From Methanomicrobia archaeon DTU008 (lineage in GTDB: Archaea; Thermoplasmatota; Thermoplasmata; Methanomassiliicoccales; Methanomassiliicoccaceae): a DNA stretch of 40,266 nt. Each line of letters begins with the position of its first letter. The first letter of the stretch is position 1. Shown here one piece after another: positions 16,295-24,469 of this stretch. Under the pieces are notes generated by a model that did not search any database, was not told the DNA's origin, and saw only the letters and a program-made list of their open reading frames with translations. The position numbers and the translations under genes were made by a program. Location: contig LFRW01000026.1 of NCBI GenBank assembly GCA_001512965.1, forward strand, positions 1 to 40,266. The letters run 5' to 3'.

Positions 16295-17590
16295 ATGGCT
16301 ATGTACTGCAACCAGTGTCAACAGACGGCTAAGAACATCGCATGCACGGTGCGAGGTGTGTGCGGGAAGGACGAGGATACGCAGAGTTTGATGGACACCC
16401 TCATCTTCGGCCTCAAGGGCATCGCCGCCTATGCCTATCATGCTCGCATTCTGGGCAAGACCGACCCCGAGGTCGACGCGTTCATCGAGGAGGCCCTGTT
16501 CAAGACCCTCACCAACGTCGACTTCTCCCATGAGGATGTCTGGAACACCCTCATGAGGGCGGGAACGATCAACCTCAAGGTCATGCAGATGCTAGATGCC
16601 GCCAACACCGAACATTTCGGCCTCCCGTCACCCACCAAGGTGCGCACCGGCACGGTCAAGGGCCCGGGCATACTGGTCACCGGACACGACCTCCTCGATC
16701 TGGAGGAGCTTCTCAAGCAGACCGAGGGCACTGGGGTCAACGTCTACACGCACGGTGAGATGCTTCCGGCCAATGCCTACCCGGAGCTGAAGAAGTACAA
16801 GCATCTGATAGGGAACTACGGGTCCGCCTGGCAGAAGCAGAAGAAGGAGTTCGATGAGTTCGGCGGCCCCATCCTGGTCACCACCAACTGCGTGCTCATC
16901 CCTCCTGAATCGTACAAGGGGCGCCTGTACACCACCAGCGTGGCCAGGGTTCCCGGGGTCAAGCACATCGAGGACCGCAAGGACTTCAGTCAGATCATCG
17001 AACATGCGAAGCAGATCGGCGACCTTCCAGAGCGCCGGGGTCCCGATGTCTGGACCGGGGCCCATCATAAGGCGGTGCTCTCCCTGGCGCCCCAGATCAT
17101 AGATGCGGTGAAGGCGGGGAAGATAAAGCACTTCTTCCTGGTCGGCGGCTGCGACGGCGCCACGCCTGGAAGGGACTACTACACCCGGCTGGCGGAGATG
17201 ATACCGCAGGATGCGGTCATCATGACACTGGCCTGCGGCAAGTACCGCTTCAACGATCAGGACTACGGCGACATCGAAGGCATACCGCGATTCCTGGACA
17301 TCGGCCAGTGCAATGACGCCTACTCCGCCATCGTCCTAGCGGTGGAGCTTGCCAAGGCTTTCAACGTCGAGGTGAACGAACTGCCGTTGAGCATCGTGCT
17401 GTCATGGTTCGAGCAGAAGGCGGTGGCCATCGTGCTCACGCTGCTGGCCCTGGGAATAAAGAACGTCCGAATAGGCCCCACGCTGCCTGCCTTCATCACG
17501 CCGAACAACTGGAAGCATATCCAGGAAAACTTCGGCTGGAAGGCCATCGGCGATCCGGAGCAGGACCTGAGGGACATGCTCAAGGCGTGA
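16295..17590 (+). CDS. hcp: Hybrid cluster protein (hydroxylamine reductase-like), short class
   Basis: Hcp proteins hold a conventional [4Fe-4S] cluster and an Fe-S-O hybrid cluster. They reduce hydroxylamine in vitro and are proposed to handle nitric oxide or nitrosation in vivo. This one has 431 residues, the size of the short class common in archaea and thermophiles. The N-terminal cluster ligands are C5, C8, C17 and C23 (C-x2-C-x8-C-x5-C). Likely hybrid-cluster motifs follow: VTGHDLLDLEELL, VYTHGEMLPANAYPELKKY, LVTTNCVLIPPESYKGR, VGGCDGATPGRDYY, TLACGKYRFN and DIGQCNDAYSA. It faces the Cys-rich Lrp-type regulator. Confidence 0.95.
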   Translation: MAMYCNQCQQTAKNIACTVRGVCGKDEDTQSLMDTLIFGLKGIAAYAYHARILGKTDPEVDAFIEEALFKTLTNVDFSHEDVWNTLMRAGTINLKVMQMLDAANTEHFGLPSPTKVRTGTVKGPGILVTGHDLLDLEELLKQTEGTGVNVYTHGEMLPANAYPELKKYKHLIGNYGSAWQKQKKEFDEFGGPILVTTNCVLIPPESYKGRLYTTSVARVPGVKHIEDRKDFSQIIEHAKQIGDLPERRGPDVWTGAHHKAVLSLAPQIIDAVKAGKIKHFFLVGGCDGATPGRDYYTRLAEMIPQDAVIMTLACGKYRFNDQDYGDIEGIPRFLDIGQCNDAYSAIVLAVELAKAFNVEVNELPLSIVLSWFEQKAVAIVLTLLALGIKNVRIGPTLPAFITPNNWKHIQENFGWKAIGDPEQDLRDMLKA

Positions 17591-17597
17591 TCGCAAC

Positions 17598-17625
17598 GAG
17601 GCCCTGCGCCTCCCCTTCCCCTTTT
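17598..17625 (+). terminator. Putative terminator after hcp
   Basis: GAGGC (17598-17602) pairs with GCCTC (17608-17612) around a five-base loop, followed by a pyrimidine-rich run ending in TTTT. The stem is short, so the call is tentative. Confidence 0.4.
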
Positions 17626-17720
17626 CCATCGATATCGTCCTGATATTCCACCGCTACACGGTCTCGGCTTCCTCCCGAAACTGACATAAGCCGGAACGCT
17701 GTGATGGTTCAGGTATCAAG

Positions 17721-18413
17721 ATGAAGTACGGTTCGAATGTCTTGGCGGCGCTGGGCAAGGTGGACGGCAACGGTCCCTGCGCCATCATCGTCAGGCATGC
17801 CGCGCGGCACCCCATCAAGGACATATGGCACAGCCTCGAGGTGGGATTGACGGAAGAGGGCATGAATGATGCCCGTCAGTTCGGCGCTTCCCTTATTGCC
17901 TTCCGGCAGGTGAGGTTGTTCCACAGCCCCGCGGTGCGATGCAGGCAGACCGCGGAACGGATGATGCACGGACTGGAGGGCAATGGTACATCGGTCGCCG
18001 TCATTGGGGAGGCGAGGGACCTATGCGCACCGTACCTGAAGGACGAGGCCTGCCTTGGTAGGGCGGCAGAGGCCGGGAAAGACTTCATCCGGGAATGGTT
18101 CGACGGCAAGCTGGACCGGAGATGGATCCTGGACACGTCGTCCGCCGCCGACATGGTGATGGCATCCATCATCGCTAGGTTGTCCGAGCCGGGAGGGAAC
18201 GGGCGCCTGGACATCCATGTATCCCATGACTGGGAGATCAGCCTGCTCCGGGAAGAACTGTTCGGGTTGCGTCACGAAGATGTCGGCTGGCCGCAGTATC
18301 TGGACGGCATACTCTTCTGGACCGATGGGACCCACATCAATGCGGCATATGGCCAACACGAGGTCCTATTCTCGTTCGAGGATGGGAGGCGCGGCCGGTG
18401 CGGCACCAGGTAA
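17721..18413 (+). CDS. Histidine phosphatase family protein
   Basis: This 230-residue protein belongs to the histidine-phosphatase (phosphoglycerate-mutase-like) superfamily. The phospho-accepting RHAAR motif is at residues 25-29 with H26. It is followed by HSPAVRCRQTAERM, a further phosphate-contacting arginine region. A second histidine is H169 in HVSHDW. The RHxxR form differs from RHGE of phosphoglycerate mutases and is seen in other phosphatases. The substrate is unknown. It lies 130 bases after hcp and is probably transcribed separately. Confidence 0.85.
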   Translation: MKYGSNVLAALGKVDGNGPCAIIVRHAARHPIKDIWHSLEVGLTEEGMNDARQFGASLIAFRQVRLFHSPAVRCRQTAERMMHGLEGNGTSVAVIGEARDLCAPYLKDEACLGRAAEAGKDFIREWFDGKLDRRWILDTSSAADMVMASIIARLSEPGGNGRLDIHVSHDWEISLLREELFGLRHEDVGWPQYLDGILFWTDGTHINAAYGQHEVLFSFEDGRRGRCGTR

Positions 18414-18446
18414 CCAATAAGTAAGAAGCTCTCTCAACCCACCGAC

Positions 18447-19070
18447 ATGCTCCGGGAGGATGTCTTGAGAGCAGTCGAGGAGCGCTTACGCCTCATCAGC
18501 GGCCTTAGATCGATGGAGCGCCTGGACACCGCGTTCCGTGACGAGTTGATCGAGGCGGAGAAGCGAGCGGAGGAGGAGGGCGCCCTGGGCGGGTTGATGC
18601 CCCTCACCAACGAAGGGTTCTGGCGCACGATGGAGCGGGAAGAGCAATATGCCCTCGTGCTCGACAGCACCAGCAGCGTGCTGAAGCTGACCTCCAACCT
18701 CCTGCAGCTGAAGGACGAGAAGGGGAACCTTGTAGGAGAGTGGCTGCCGACCCATCGAGCGGAAGAGCTCCGGGAGGATGAGAAGGCCCAGTTCATCTCG
18801 GACGACTTCGTGCTGTACCGCGACATTCCCTTTGGAGGGGAGACCAAGGTGGTCCTTCCGGAGGTGGAGTTTCCATTCCTGTACGGGACGGAAGGCGTGG
18901 CCAATGCGACATCGGCAAGCCCATCGGGACTGGCCGACGAGATCATCCGTTCGCGTCAGAACCTCATGGTGCCAGGTCTGCTCAGCCACCTGGTGGGGTT
19001 CGACATCGTTCTGGGATCCGATGCCGAGATGCGTCCGGCCGGTCGTGTCCTCCCCCGACGCCGCATCTGA
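18447..19070 (+). CDS. Hypothetical protein, 207 residues
   Basis: No family is recognised. The product is acidic and soluble, with a helical first third (MLREDVLRAVEERLRLISGL, then FRDELIEAEKRAEEEGAL) and a mixed second half (DDFVLYRDIPFGGETKVVLP). A box ACCAATAAGTAAG about 25 bases above the ATG suggests a leaderless transcript. It is convergent with the 534-residue gene. Third-position GC supports coding. Confidence 0.65.
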   Translation: MLREDVLRAVEERLRLISGLRSMERLDTAFRDELIEAEKRAEEEGALGGLMPLTNEGFWRTMEREEQYALVLDSTSSVLKLTSNLLQLKDEKGNLVGEWLPTHRAEELREDEKAQFISDDFVLYRDIPFGGETKVVLPEVEFPFLYGTEGVANATSASPSGLADEIIRSRQNLMVPGLLSHLVGFDIVLGSDAEMRPAGRVLPRRRI

Positions 19071-19102
19071 TCCGCGGACGGCGATCGTTCCCGCCCAGGA
19101 CG

Positions 19103-20707
19103 TCACACCCTCTTCAGCACCTGCCTCGCCGGATCGCCGGACCCCATCTCTCCTGGGGCGTTGGGCATACCATAGACGGAAAGGCAGTCAGGGCAGCCAC
19201 GATAACCGTCGGACATGGCATCATACAGGCTGAAGTAACCGATCTTCGCGTTCTCGGGGATCAGATGTGCCGACAGGCAGCCGTCGCGATGGACGAGCTT
19301 GAGCTCCCTGTCGGCCAGGAAGCGGGGCAGAGGTGAGATGGGCGGCGGTACCTCTGTGAAGGCAAGATCGGCATATACGTCGAGATAGCCGTCCCCGCTC
19401 TCCAGGCCGTCCAACCGTATCGAGGGCGTCACCCCCAGCACGGGGATGATCATGTTCTGCAAGGGAAGTTTCAATCTGACGGGTGGAAAGCTTTCCAAGA
19501 CCTGCTCCATGATCCAGGTGGACAATCTCTCGACCAGGTCCCCTGGAAGCCCCCAGTCGAGCTCCATGTCCAGATCGATATCCTCGATCTTCACCGCCAG
19601 CTCACCGTCGTCGACGAACAGTCTTGCCGTCGCCTTGACGATGCGGAGGTCGCGCTCCTCGGACAGCTCCGCGATGTCGATCACCTCGGCATCCTCACTT
19701 CCGTCCCTGCCCCTCGCCCTGATCGCGCCTTTCAACCATCCAAGGAAGCCTCTCGAGGTGGCGGCGACCATCTTTGGTCGCAGGCGGGCGCCGATGTGGA
19801 GCGGGCACCCCTCTATCTCCACCCTGCCCCCTTCCAGCAGCCGAAGGTTAGGACACCCGTACTGGATCTCTGCGTCCGCCTCGACCCATGAGCGGTCCAC
19901 CTTGATATGCCCCTTTCCAAGCCCCCTTCCCAGCAGGACATCCACCGCCTCTTTGAACACGTCGAGCAGGGAGCGAGGGTCCGGGACGTCGATCCTATCG
20001 CTGACGTTCACCACATGAGGGGCGTGCTCCCATGCGTCCGTGAGCAGTCGCTCCAGGAACGACTCGCTTATGCGCACCGCGACCTCGTGCGGATGAGCCG
20101 ATGGGCCCGGGGCCATGACCTCGCCTGCATCGGATGACGCCCCCAGGACCAGCTCCCCGTCATGGATGGCCAGGGAGCCTATCCGCGCCTCCAGCCCCCT
20201 GGAGCCGGCGGTCATGGCAGGGATGGCTATCGTGGGAACGGGCATGCTTCTGACCATCGGTCCCGCCGCCTGCTTGGAGAGCGCTCCTCGCAATATGCCC
20301 TCCATCATTGACAGGGCGAAGCGCGGGACCTCGATGCGATGGGAGAGCACCACCCTGTCCAGCTCCATGTCCCTGAACTCCATGAAGGCCTCTCCGCCCT
20401 CCATCCACACTCCGAGGCGGACGCTGGCGGACACATCGGCATCGAATCTGGTCCCCAGCAGTGCGGCCCATGCCTCCGCCCCGAAGGTCGCCATTATCGT
20501 GCCGTCGCCCAACAACGCCACCATGGGAGGGTCAATGAGCCTCATGCCTCGGTTGGACCCATCGATCTGCAGCGCTCGAGACAACAGGGAGATCAATCCA
20601 TCTCCCTGATTGGCATAGAAGGAGGCGGAAAGGGCCTCGTTGAGCACCCTCTCCTTTATCGATATGATGACCTCCGGCTCCTTCCCCGTCACGCCCCCTC
20701 CTGCCAT
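19103..20707 (-). CDS. Large hypothetical protein, possible two-domain TULIP-like lipid binder
   Basis: This 534-residue protein has no clear membrane span and no signal peptide. Two similar-looking halves each begin with an amphipathic helix (EVIISIKERVLNEALSASFY; EVAVRISESFLERLLTDAWE) and continue with long alternating strands. This recalls the tandem elongated barrels of TULIP (BPI-like) lipid-binding proteins. The resemblance is by pattern only and could be wrong. Near the C-terminus a CPDC pair may bind metal or form a disulfide. A TATA-like GATATTAAT lies near 20719-20727, about 12-20 bases above the ATG. Confidence 0.6.
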   Translation of the reverse strand: MAGGGVTGKEPEVIISIKERVLNEALSASFYANQGDGLISLLSRALQIDGSNRGMRLIDPPMVALLGDGTIMATFGAEAWAALLGTRFDADVSASVRLGVWMEGGEAFMEFRDMELDRVVLSHRIEVPRFALSMMEGILRGALSKQAAGPMVRSMPVPTIAIPAMTAGSRGLEARIGSLAIHDGELVLGASSDAGEVMAPGPSAHPHEVAVRISESFLERLLTDAWEHAPHVVNVSDRIDVPDPRSLLDVFKEAVDVLLGRGLGKGHIKVDRSWVEADAEIQYGCPNLRLLEGGRVEIEGCPLHIGARLRPKMVAATSRGFLGWLKGAIRARGRDGSEDAEVIDIAELSEERDLRIVKATARLFVDDGELAVKIEDIDLDMELDWGLPGDLVERLSTWIMEQVLESFPPVRLKLPLQNMIIPVLGVTPSIRLDGLESGDGYLDVYADLAFTEVPPPISPLPRFLADRELKLVHRDGCLSAHLIPENAKIGYFSLYDAMSDGYRGCPDCLSVYGMPNAPGEMGSGDPARQVLKRV

Positions 20708-20797
20708 GTGGTTCGAGGGATTAATATCACCTTCGTTCGTATTAATGATGTTCGACCGATCAAGGAACGATTATCTATCCGTCGAGACGTGGAAACA

Positions 20798-20953
20798 TCA
20801 GTGTTCCGTCATCGAGAGCTCGTTGCCGCCGTGCTCGAACTTGACATGAACTTCCGGTTCGTCGACCCATTCCGCGGACATCAGGCAGTTGATGTCCTGC
20901 AGGCTCAGGAGGCGAACGGTAGACCTGAACGAGGTCGGATCTACGGTCGCCAA
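20798..20953 (-). CDS. Candidate small protein, 51 residues, TTG start
   Basis: In the gap between two larger genes the minus strand holds a short frame with strong coding character. It includes STVRLLSLQDINCLMSAEWV followed by DEPEVHVKFEHGGNELSMTEH. Third positions are G/C-rich as in neighbouring real genes. The frame is closed upstream by a TGA near 20975; no ATG is available and TTG at 20953 is the best start. No ribosome-binding site is clear. It could be a real small protein or the surviving 3' end of a decayed gene. The family is not recognised. Confidence 0.35.
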   Translation of the reverse strand: MATVDPTSFRSTVRLLSLQDINCLMSAEWVDEPEVHVKFEHGGNELSMTEH

Positions 20954-21062
20954 CGGCAGGGCCTGGGCGCTTCAGTCGGGAACGTAACTCCTTCTCATCA
21001 GGGGTGGACGCCCGCCCTGCGGTGGAGCATGTCATGGATGGCAGCTGGAGGGATGCACGAGC

Positions 21063-22268
21063 ATGATCCATCATAGGTCGCTTCACCCGAACGATGCCGA
21101 GCTCGCCAATTGGTCTGGAAGCCTTGTGTTCAGGCCGAGATACGTGGGGGTGCCACGTGATGAGGAGGAGGCATGTTCCATAGTGCGTCTGGCGGCGAGA
21201 GACGGCCTCAAGGTCCGTCCCGTGGGCCGTCGCCATTCATCGTCACCCATCATCGCCACCGACGACGTGGCCGTCAGCATGGAGAACATGAGCGGTCTGA
21301 TCGAACACGATACCGAGGAGGGATGGGCGCTGGTGGGAGCGGGAACGTCCCTGGATGACATGGGGCGGGCGCTGAACGCCGTCGGGCTGGCCACGCACAA
21401 TCTTGGCGATATCAACGTGCAATCGGTGGTGGGGGCGGTGTCAACATGCACACATGGCTCCGGTCGAACGCTGACGAATCTGGCCACCATGCTGATAGGC
21501 GGCCGAATGGTGACCGCCGACGGCGAGGTCAGGGAGATCGGGAGCGACATCATACACGCGGCCAGGGGCTCATTGGGGACCCTGGGGCTGTTCACGGCGC
21601 TCAAGCTCCGCCTATTGCCTCGTTACCGGTTGCGGCGCAGGGAATGGTGCACCACCTTGAGCGAATGCTTCGAGCGATTGGAGGAGCTAAGCCATGGCAG
21701 CAGGAATTTCGACATGTACTGGTACCCGAGAAGCGACCGGGTGAAGCTGCGCACCCTGGACCCTCCAGGGGAGGGTCCTGAGGGGATCGAGGGTGCCAAA
21801 CTGGTCCTGGAGATGGAAGGTTGGAGCAACGAGGTACTGTCACGGAAGAGGGTCCTGAGGTTCGATGAGATGGAGTATGCGGTGCCGGCCGATGTGGGAG
21901 AGGAATGCTTCCTCGAGGTCAGGAAGAGGATCATGCAGCGTCATCGCAGGACGGTGGGGTGGAGGGTGCTATATCGCTATGTTGCGGCCGACGACGCATA
22001 TCTAAGCACCGCCCATGGGCGCGATACCGTCACCATATCCCTGCATCAGAACAACACCTTGCCATATGATGAATACTTCAACGACATCGAGGAGGTGTTC
22101 CTCCGGTATGGTGGGCGGCCCCACTGGGGCAAGAAGCATGGCCTGGAGGCAGAGGACCTCGAACCGCTGTATCCGAGATGGTCCGAGTTTCAGAGGGTCA
22201 GGAGGGAGCTGGACCCGGAAGGGGTCTTCCTGACCGATCATATGGGCAGGCTGCTCGAGGGGTGCTGA
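21063..22268 (+). CDS. FAD-linked oxidase, sugar-1,4-lactone oxidase family
   Basis: This 401-residue flavoprotein resembles aldonolactone/alditol oxidases, which oxidise sugar lactones or polyols with FAD and oxygen or another acceptor. The FAD-binding half contains VRPVGRRHSSSPI, where H58 may form the covalent flavin link, and later NVQSVVGAVSTCTHGSGR. The C-terminal half has the family ending, PHWGKKHG and YPRWSEFQRVRRELDPEGVF. A GGAGGGAT ribosome-binding site lies about eight bases above the ATG. Its stop overlaps the start of the ASRT-domain gene, so the two are coupled. The true substrate is unknown. Confidence 0.88.
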   Translation: MIHHRSLHPNDAELANWSGSLVFRPRYVGVPRDEEEACSIVRLAARDGLKVRPVGRRHSSSPIIATDDVAVSMENMSGLIEHDTEEGWALVGAGTSLDDMGRALNAVGLATHNLGDINVQSVVGAVSTCTHGSGRTLTNLATMLIGGRMVTADGEVREIGSDIIHAARGSLGTLGLFTALKLRLLPRYRLRRREWCTTLSECFERLEELSHGSRNFDMYWYPRSDRVKLRTLDPPGEGPEGIEGAKLVLEMEGWSNEVLSRKRVLRFDEMEYAVPADVGEECFLEVRKRIMQRHRRTVGWRVLYRYVAADDAYLSTAHGRDTVTISLHQNNTLPYDEYFNDIEEVFLRYGGRPHWGKKHGLEAEDLEPLYPRWSEFQRVRRELDPEGVFLTDHMGRLLEGC

Positions 22269-23125
22269 TGTCTGTCGGAAGCTGCACATGGGCGATACCC
22301 GGCGGCCGGATCCCGTTGAGGAGCACGGGACCAGAGCCGGAGAGCACGTCTCATGACCTGTTGTGTTTCCTCAACATAGGGAACGACGATGCATCCGTCA
22401 GCATCTGGATATATTACGGGGACAGGGACCCCGTGGGACCGTATCGGATCACCGTGATGGCAGAGAGGGTGCGGCACGTGCGCCTGAACGACCTGATCGA
22501 TCCAGAGGCCATTCCCCTGGACACGGATTATGGCGTGCTCATCCGCTCCAACGTGCCGATAATCGTGCAATTCTGGAGGCAGGACACCTCGCGAGGAAAG
22601 ACCGTCGCCACGACCATGGCAGTGCCCCTTGACCGAACCCGGAGTCTCCTTCTGCAGGATGTCTCCCTTCCTCCGGTTTCACCAGATGAACTTGGGACAT
22701 GTCGGATGGAGGAGCTTCGTATCGAGGGCCGGTCCGCCACCAGGCCGCCCGGCGAGGAGTTCGATCCATCTGCCGCTCTTATCGTGGACCATGCTTTCCT
22801 GCAGGTAGGTGAGCGCGTAAACATGTCGAGCGGCCAGATTCTATGTACCTGTAAGTGGCATCGAGATCTCATGACCACCACATGTGAGCGTTGGCTTGGG
22901 GACATACTTGCCGCCGAGGGTGTGAACATCACGGCTTCGAACCGGGAGGCGGTGGAACGTGGGATCAAGGCCGTCCTGGGAGAGAAGGTCGGCCTGGACA
23001 CGTGCACCGAGGACTGGATCATCATACGCAATCGGGTTTCCAAGGACCCCTTGGTAAGAAGCCAACTGGTGGCACGGATCAGGGAGGAGATGGAGAAAGA
23101 AAAGGTGGCGGCCCGACCAAGGTAG
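22268..23125 (+). CDS. ASRT-domain protein (sensory rhodopsin transducer superfamily) with extra C-terminal domain
   Basis: The first 130 residues of this 285-residue protein match the ASRT beta-sandwich pattern: WAIPGGRIP, SHDLLCFLNIGNDDASVSIW, YYGDRDPVGPYRI, RVRHVRLNDL, PLDTDYGVLIRSNVPIIVQF and RQDTS. ASRT-like domains have been proposed to bind small molecules, probably sugars, well beyond rhodopsin signalling. The C-terminal 130 residues are not recognised and hold five cysteines (CTCKWH, TTCERW, DTCTED) and a basic helical end. The gene overlaps the lactone-oxidase gene by one base (TGATG). No rhodopsin is in the window. Confidence 0.85.
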   Translation: MSVGSCTWAIPGGRIPLRSTGPEPESTSHDLLCFLNIGNDDASVSIWIYYGDRDPVGPYRITVMAERVRHVRLNDLIDPEAIPLDTDYGVLIRSNVPIIVQFWRQDTSRGKTVATTMAVPLDRTRSLLLQDVSLPPVSPDELGTCRMEELRIEGRSATRPPGEEFDPSAALIVDHAFLQVGERVNMSSGQILCTCKWHRDLMTTTCERWLGDILAAEGVNITASNREAVERGIKAVLGEKVGLDTCTEDWIIIRNRVSKDPLVRSQLVARIREEMEKEKVAARPR

Positions 23126-23140
23126 TCGCCGCCCTTGGAA
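23107..23140 (+). terminator. Weak hairpin at the end of the ASRT gene
   Basis: GGCGGC (23107-23112) pairs with GCCGCC (23128-23133) across the stop codon, with a 15-base loop and little U-richness after it. It may mark the transcript end. Confidence 0.3.
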
Positions 23141-23149
23141 TATATTTGC

Positions 23150-23323
23150 TCACTCGTAGTGAGCTCCCTCGGTCTCCTCCTTCCTCTCCTTGCACTTCTT
23201 CATCATCTTGGGCAGCATCTTGGACGCCATGGCAGACATGCTGCCCACGGCGGCCGATACGGCAGTGGATATGGCTACCACCATCCACATCATGATGAAG
23301 AGCCAGATCACCCTCATGATCAT
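23150..23323 (-). CDS. Small single-span membrane protein, 57 residues
   Basis: The ATG at 23323 has a near-ideal ribosome-binding site, GGAGGTG, five bases upstream. The product begins MIMRVIWLFIMMWMVVAIST, one clear membrane span, followed by an alanine/methionine-rich stretch and a charged tail (MKKCKERKEETEGAHYE). No family is recognised. It is convergent with the ASRT gene. The strong ribosome-binding site makes expression likely. Confidence 0.65.
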   Translation of the reverse strand: MIMRVIWLFIMMWMVVAISTAVSAAVGSMSAMASKMLPKMMKKCKERKEETEGAHYE

Positions 23324-23415
23324 CTTGGCACCTCCGTTATGAGGTGCGGAGGTCAAGCATTATAATCCTTTGCCACGGTCATCCTGGCCCGTTGGGGCAA
23401 TGGCCGCCACCAAAC

Positions 23416-23423
23416 CTATATAT
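23416..23423 (+). promoter_or_regulatory. TATA box for the core-MetE-like gene
   Basis: TATATATC lies about 24-31 bases above the GTG at 23447, so the transcript is probably leaderless, starting at or near the start codon. Confidence 0.5.
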
Positions 23424-23446
23424 CACAAAGGACCGGTTCAACGGCC

Positions 23447-24469
23447 GTGGCTTGGAACTGCTTACCCTGCTGTATCGGCTCGCTGCCGCATACCGACCCT
23501 GCCAGGGCGGTCGACCTCGTTCTGGAGAAATTGACATCGATACCGATATGGCCCCAGCTTCCCAACCGGGGTTTCCAGGAGAACATGTATGCCCAGTTCG
23601 CCACCCGGCTGCCTGGGGTGAACATCGACAATGCTCGCAATAAGCTCCAGGTCGACCTTCGCGACTACGATCCAGAGGCGATATACACTGCCATACTGTC
23701 CGATGACGTGGATTGGTTCTCCATGGAGAAGGATAACTTCTCTGGATTCCATGAGCTGATGTCCCGTTCTCTTCCGGAAAGCCTGGTCGCGGTCAAGGGT
23801 CAGGTGACCGGCCCCGTCTCGCTCGGCCTGCAGATGATCGATCAGGACGACAAGCCTGTCATCTACGACGAGGCATATGGGGAGATAGTAAGGAAGAACC
23901 TGAATCTGATGGCAAGGTGGCAGGAAAGGGAGCTGAGTAGGAAGTGCCCTCGCACCATCATCTTCCTTGACGAACCATACCTCAGCCTTATCGGCACCCC
24001 GTTCGCGTCGGTATCTGGACAGGATGCGACAGCATGGATAAACGAAGTGGTAGAGGGCCTGGAGGGAACGAAGGGGCTGCATTGCTGCGCCAATACCGAC
24101 TGGCCCATGGTGATGGCCACAGACATCGACCTACTTTCGTTCGACGCCTATGATTACGGGCACACCATCGCCCTATACCCTGAGGAGGCGGCCCGATTCC
24201 TCGAGAAGGGGGGCGCCTTCGCATGGGGCATCATTCCCAACAACGAAGAGACGATCGCATCGGAGGATGTGCCATCGATAGTGCGGCGCGCCGAGGAGGC
24301 ATTCCGCGGACTGATCGACAAGGGCATAGATGAGGACCTGCTGCTGAGGCGTTCGATCCTCACGCCCCAATGCGGCCTTAGCGGGTTGGACGAATCCACA
24401 TGCGCCAGGGTGCTGGACCTCCTGAACAAGGTATCGGAGGAGTTAAGGGCCCGTCACTCGCTTGACTGA
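23447..24469 (+). CDS. Core-MetE-like corrinoid-dependent methionine synthase
   Basis: This 340-residue protein matches the catalytic half of cobalamin-independent methionine synthase; the folate-binding N-terminal half is absent. It opens with IGSLPHTDP. Zinc-site residues expected from MetE are H212 and C214 (LHCCANTDW) and C309 (TPQCGLSG); the glutamate ligand may be D233 in LLSFDAYDY. Folate-independent enzymes of this type (core-MetE/MesB) take methyl groups from corrinoid proteins. Location beside the acetyl-CoA synthase genes points to the AcsCD corrinoid protein as donor. The GTG start is leaderless-like. Its stop overlaps the next gene (ATGA). The donor is inference. Confidence 0.8.
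   Translation: MAWNCLPCCIGSLPHTDPARAVDLVLEKLTSIPIWPQLPNRGFQENMYAQFATRLPGVNIDNARNKLQVDLRDYDPEAIYTAILSDDVDWFSMEKDNFSGFHELMSRSLPESLVAVKGQVTGPVSLGLQMIDQDDKPVIYDEAYGEIVRKNLNLMARWQERELSRKCPRTIIFLDEPYLSLIGTPFASVSGQDATAWINEVVEGLEGTKGLHCCANTDWPMVMATDIDLLSFDAYDYGHTIALYPEEAARFLEKGGAFAWGIIPNNEETIASEDVPSIVRRAEEAFRGLIDKGIDEDLLLRRSILTPQCGLSGLDESTCARVLDLLNKVSEELRARHSLD

Noticed and set aside
16295-17590. A CO dehydrogenase catalytic subunit
   Set aside because: The Fe-S protein here is related in fold to CODH but its cysteine pattern and length are those of hybrid cluster protein.
18486-19106. 206-codon minus-strand frame opposite the 207-residue gene
   Set aside because: The plus-strand frame has a TATA box and G/C-rich third positions; the minus frame is its shadow.
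22268-23125. A sensory rhodopsin signalling system around the ASRT gene
   Set aside because: No rhodopsin, opsin-like seven-helix protein or chemotaxis gene is in the window; the neighbour is a flavin oxidase.
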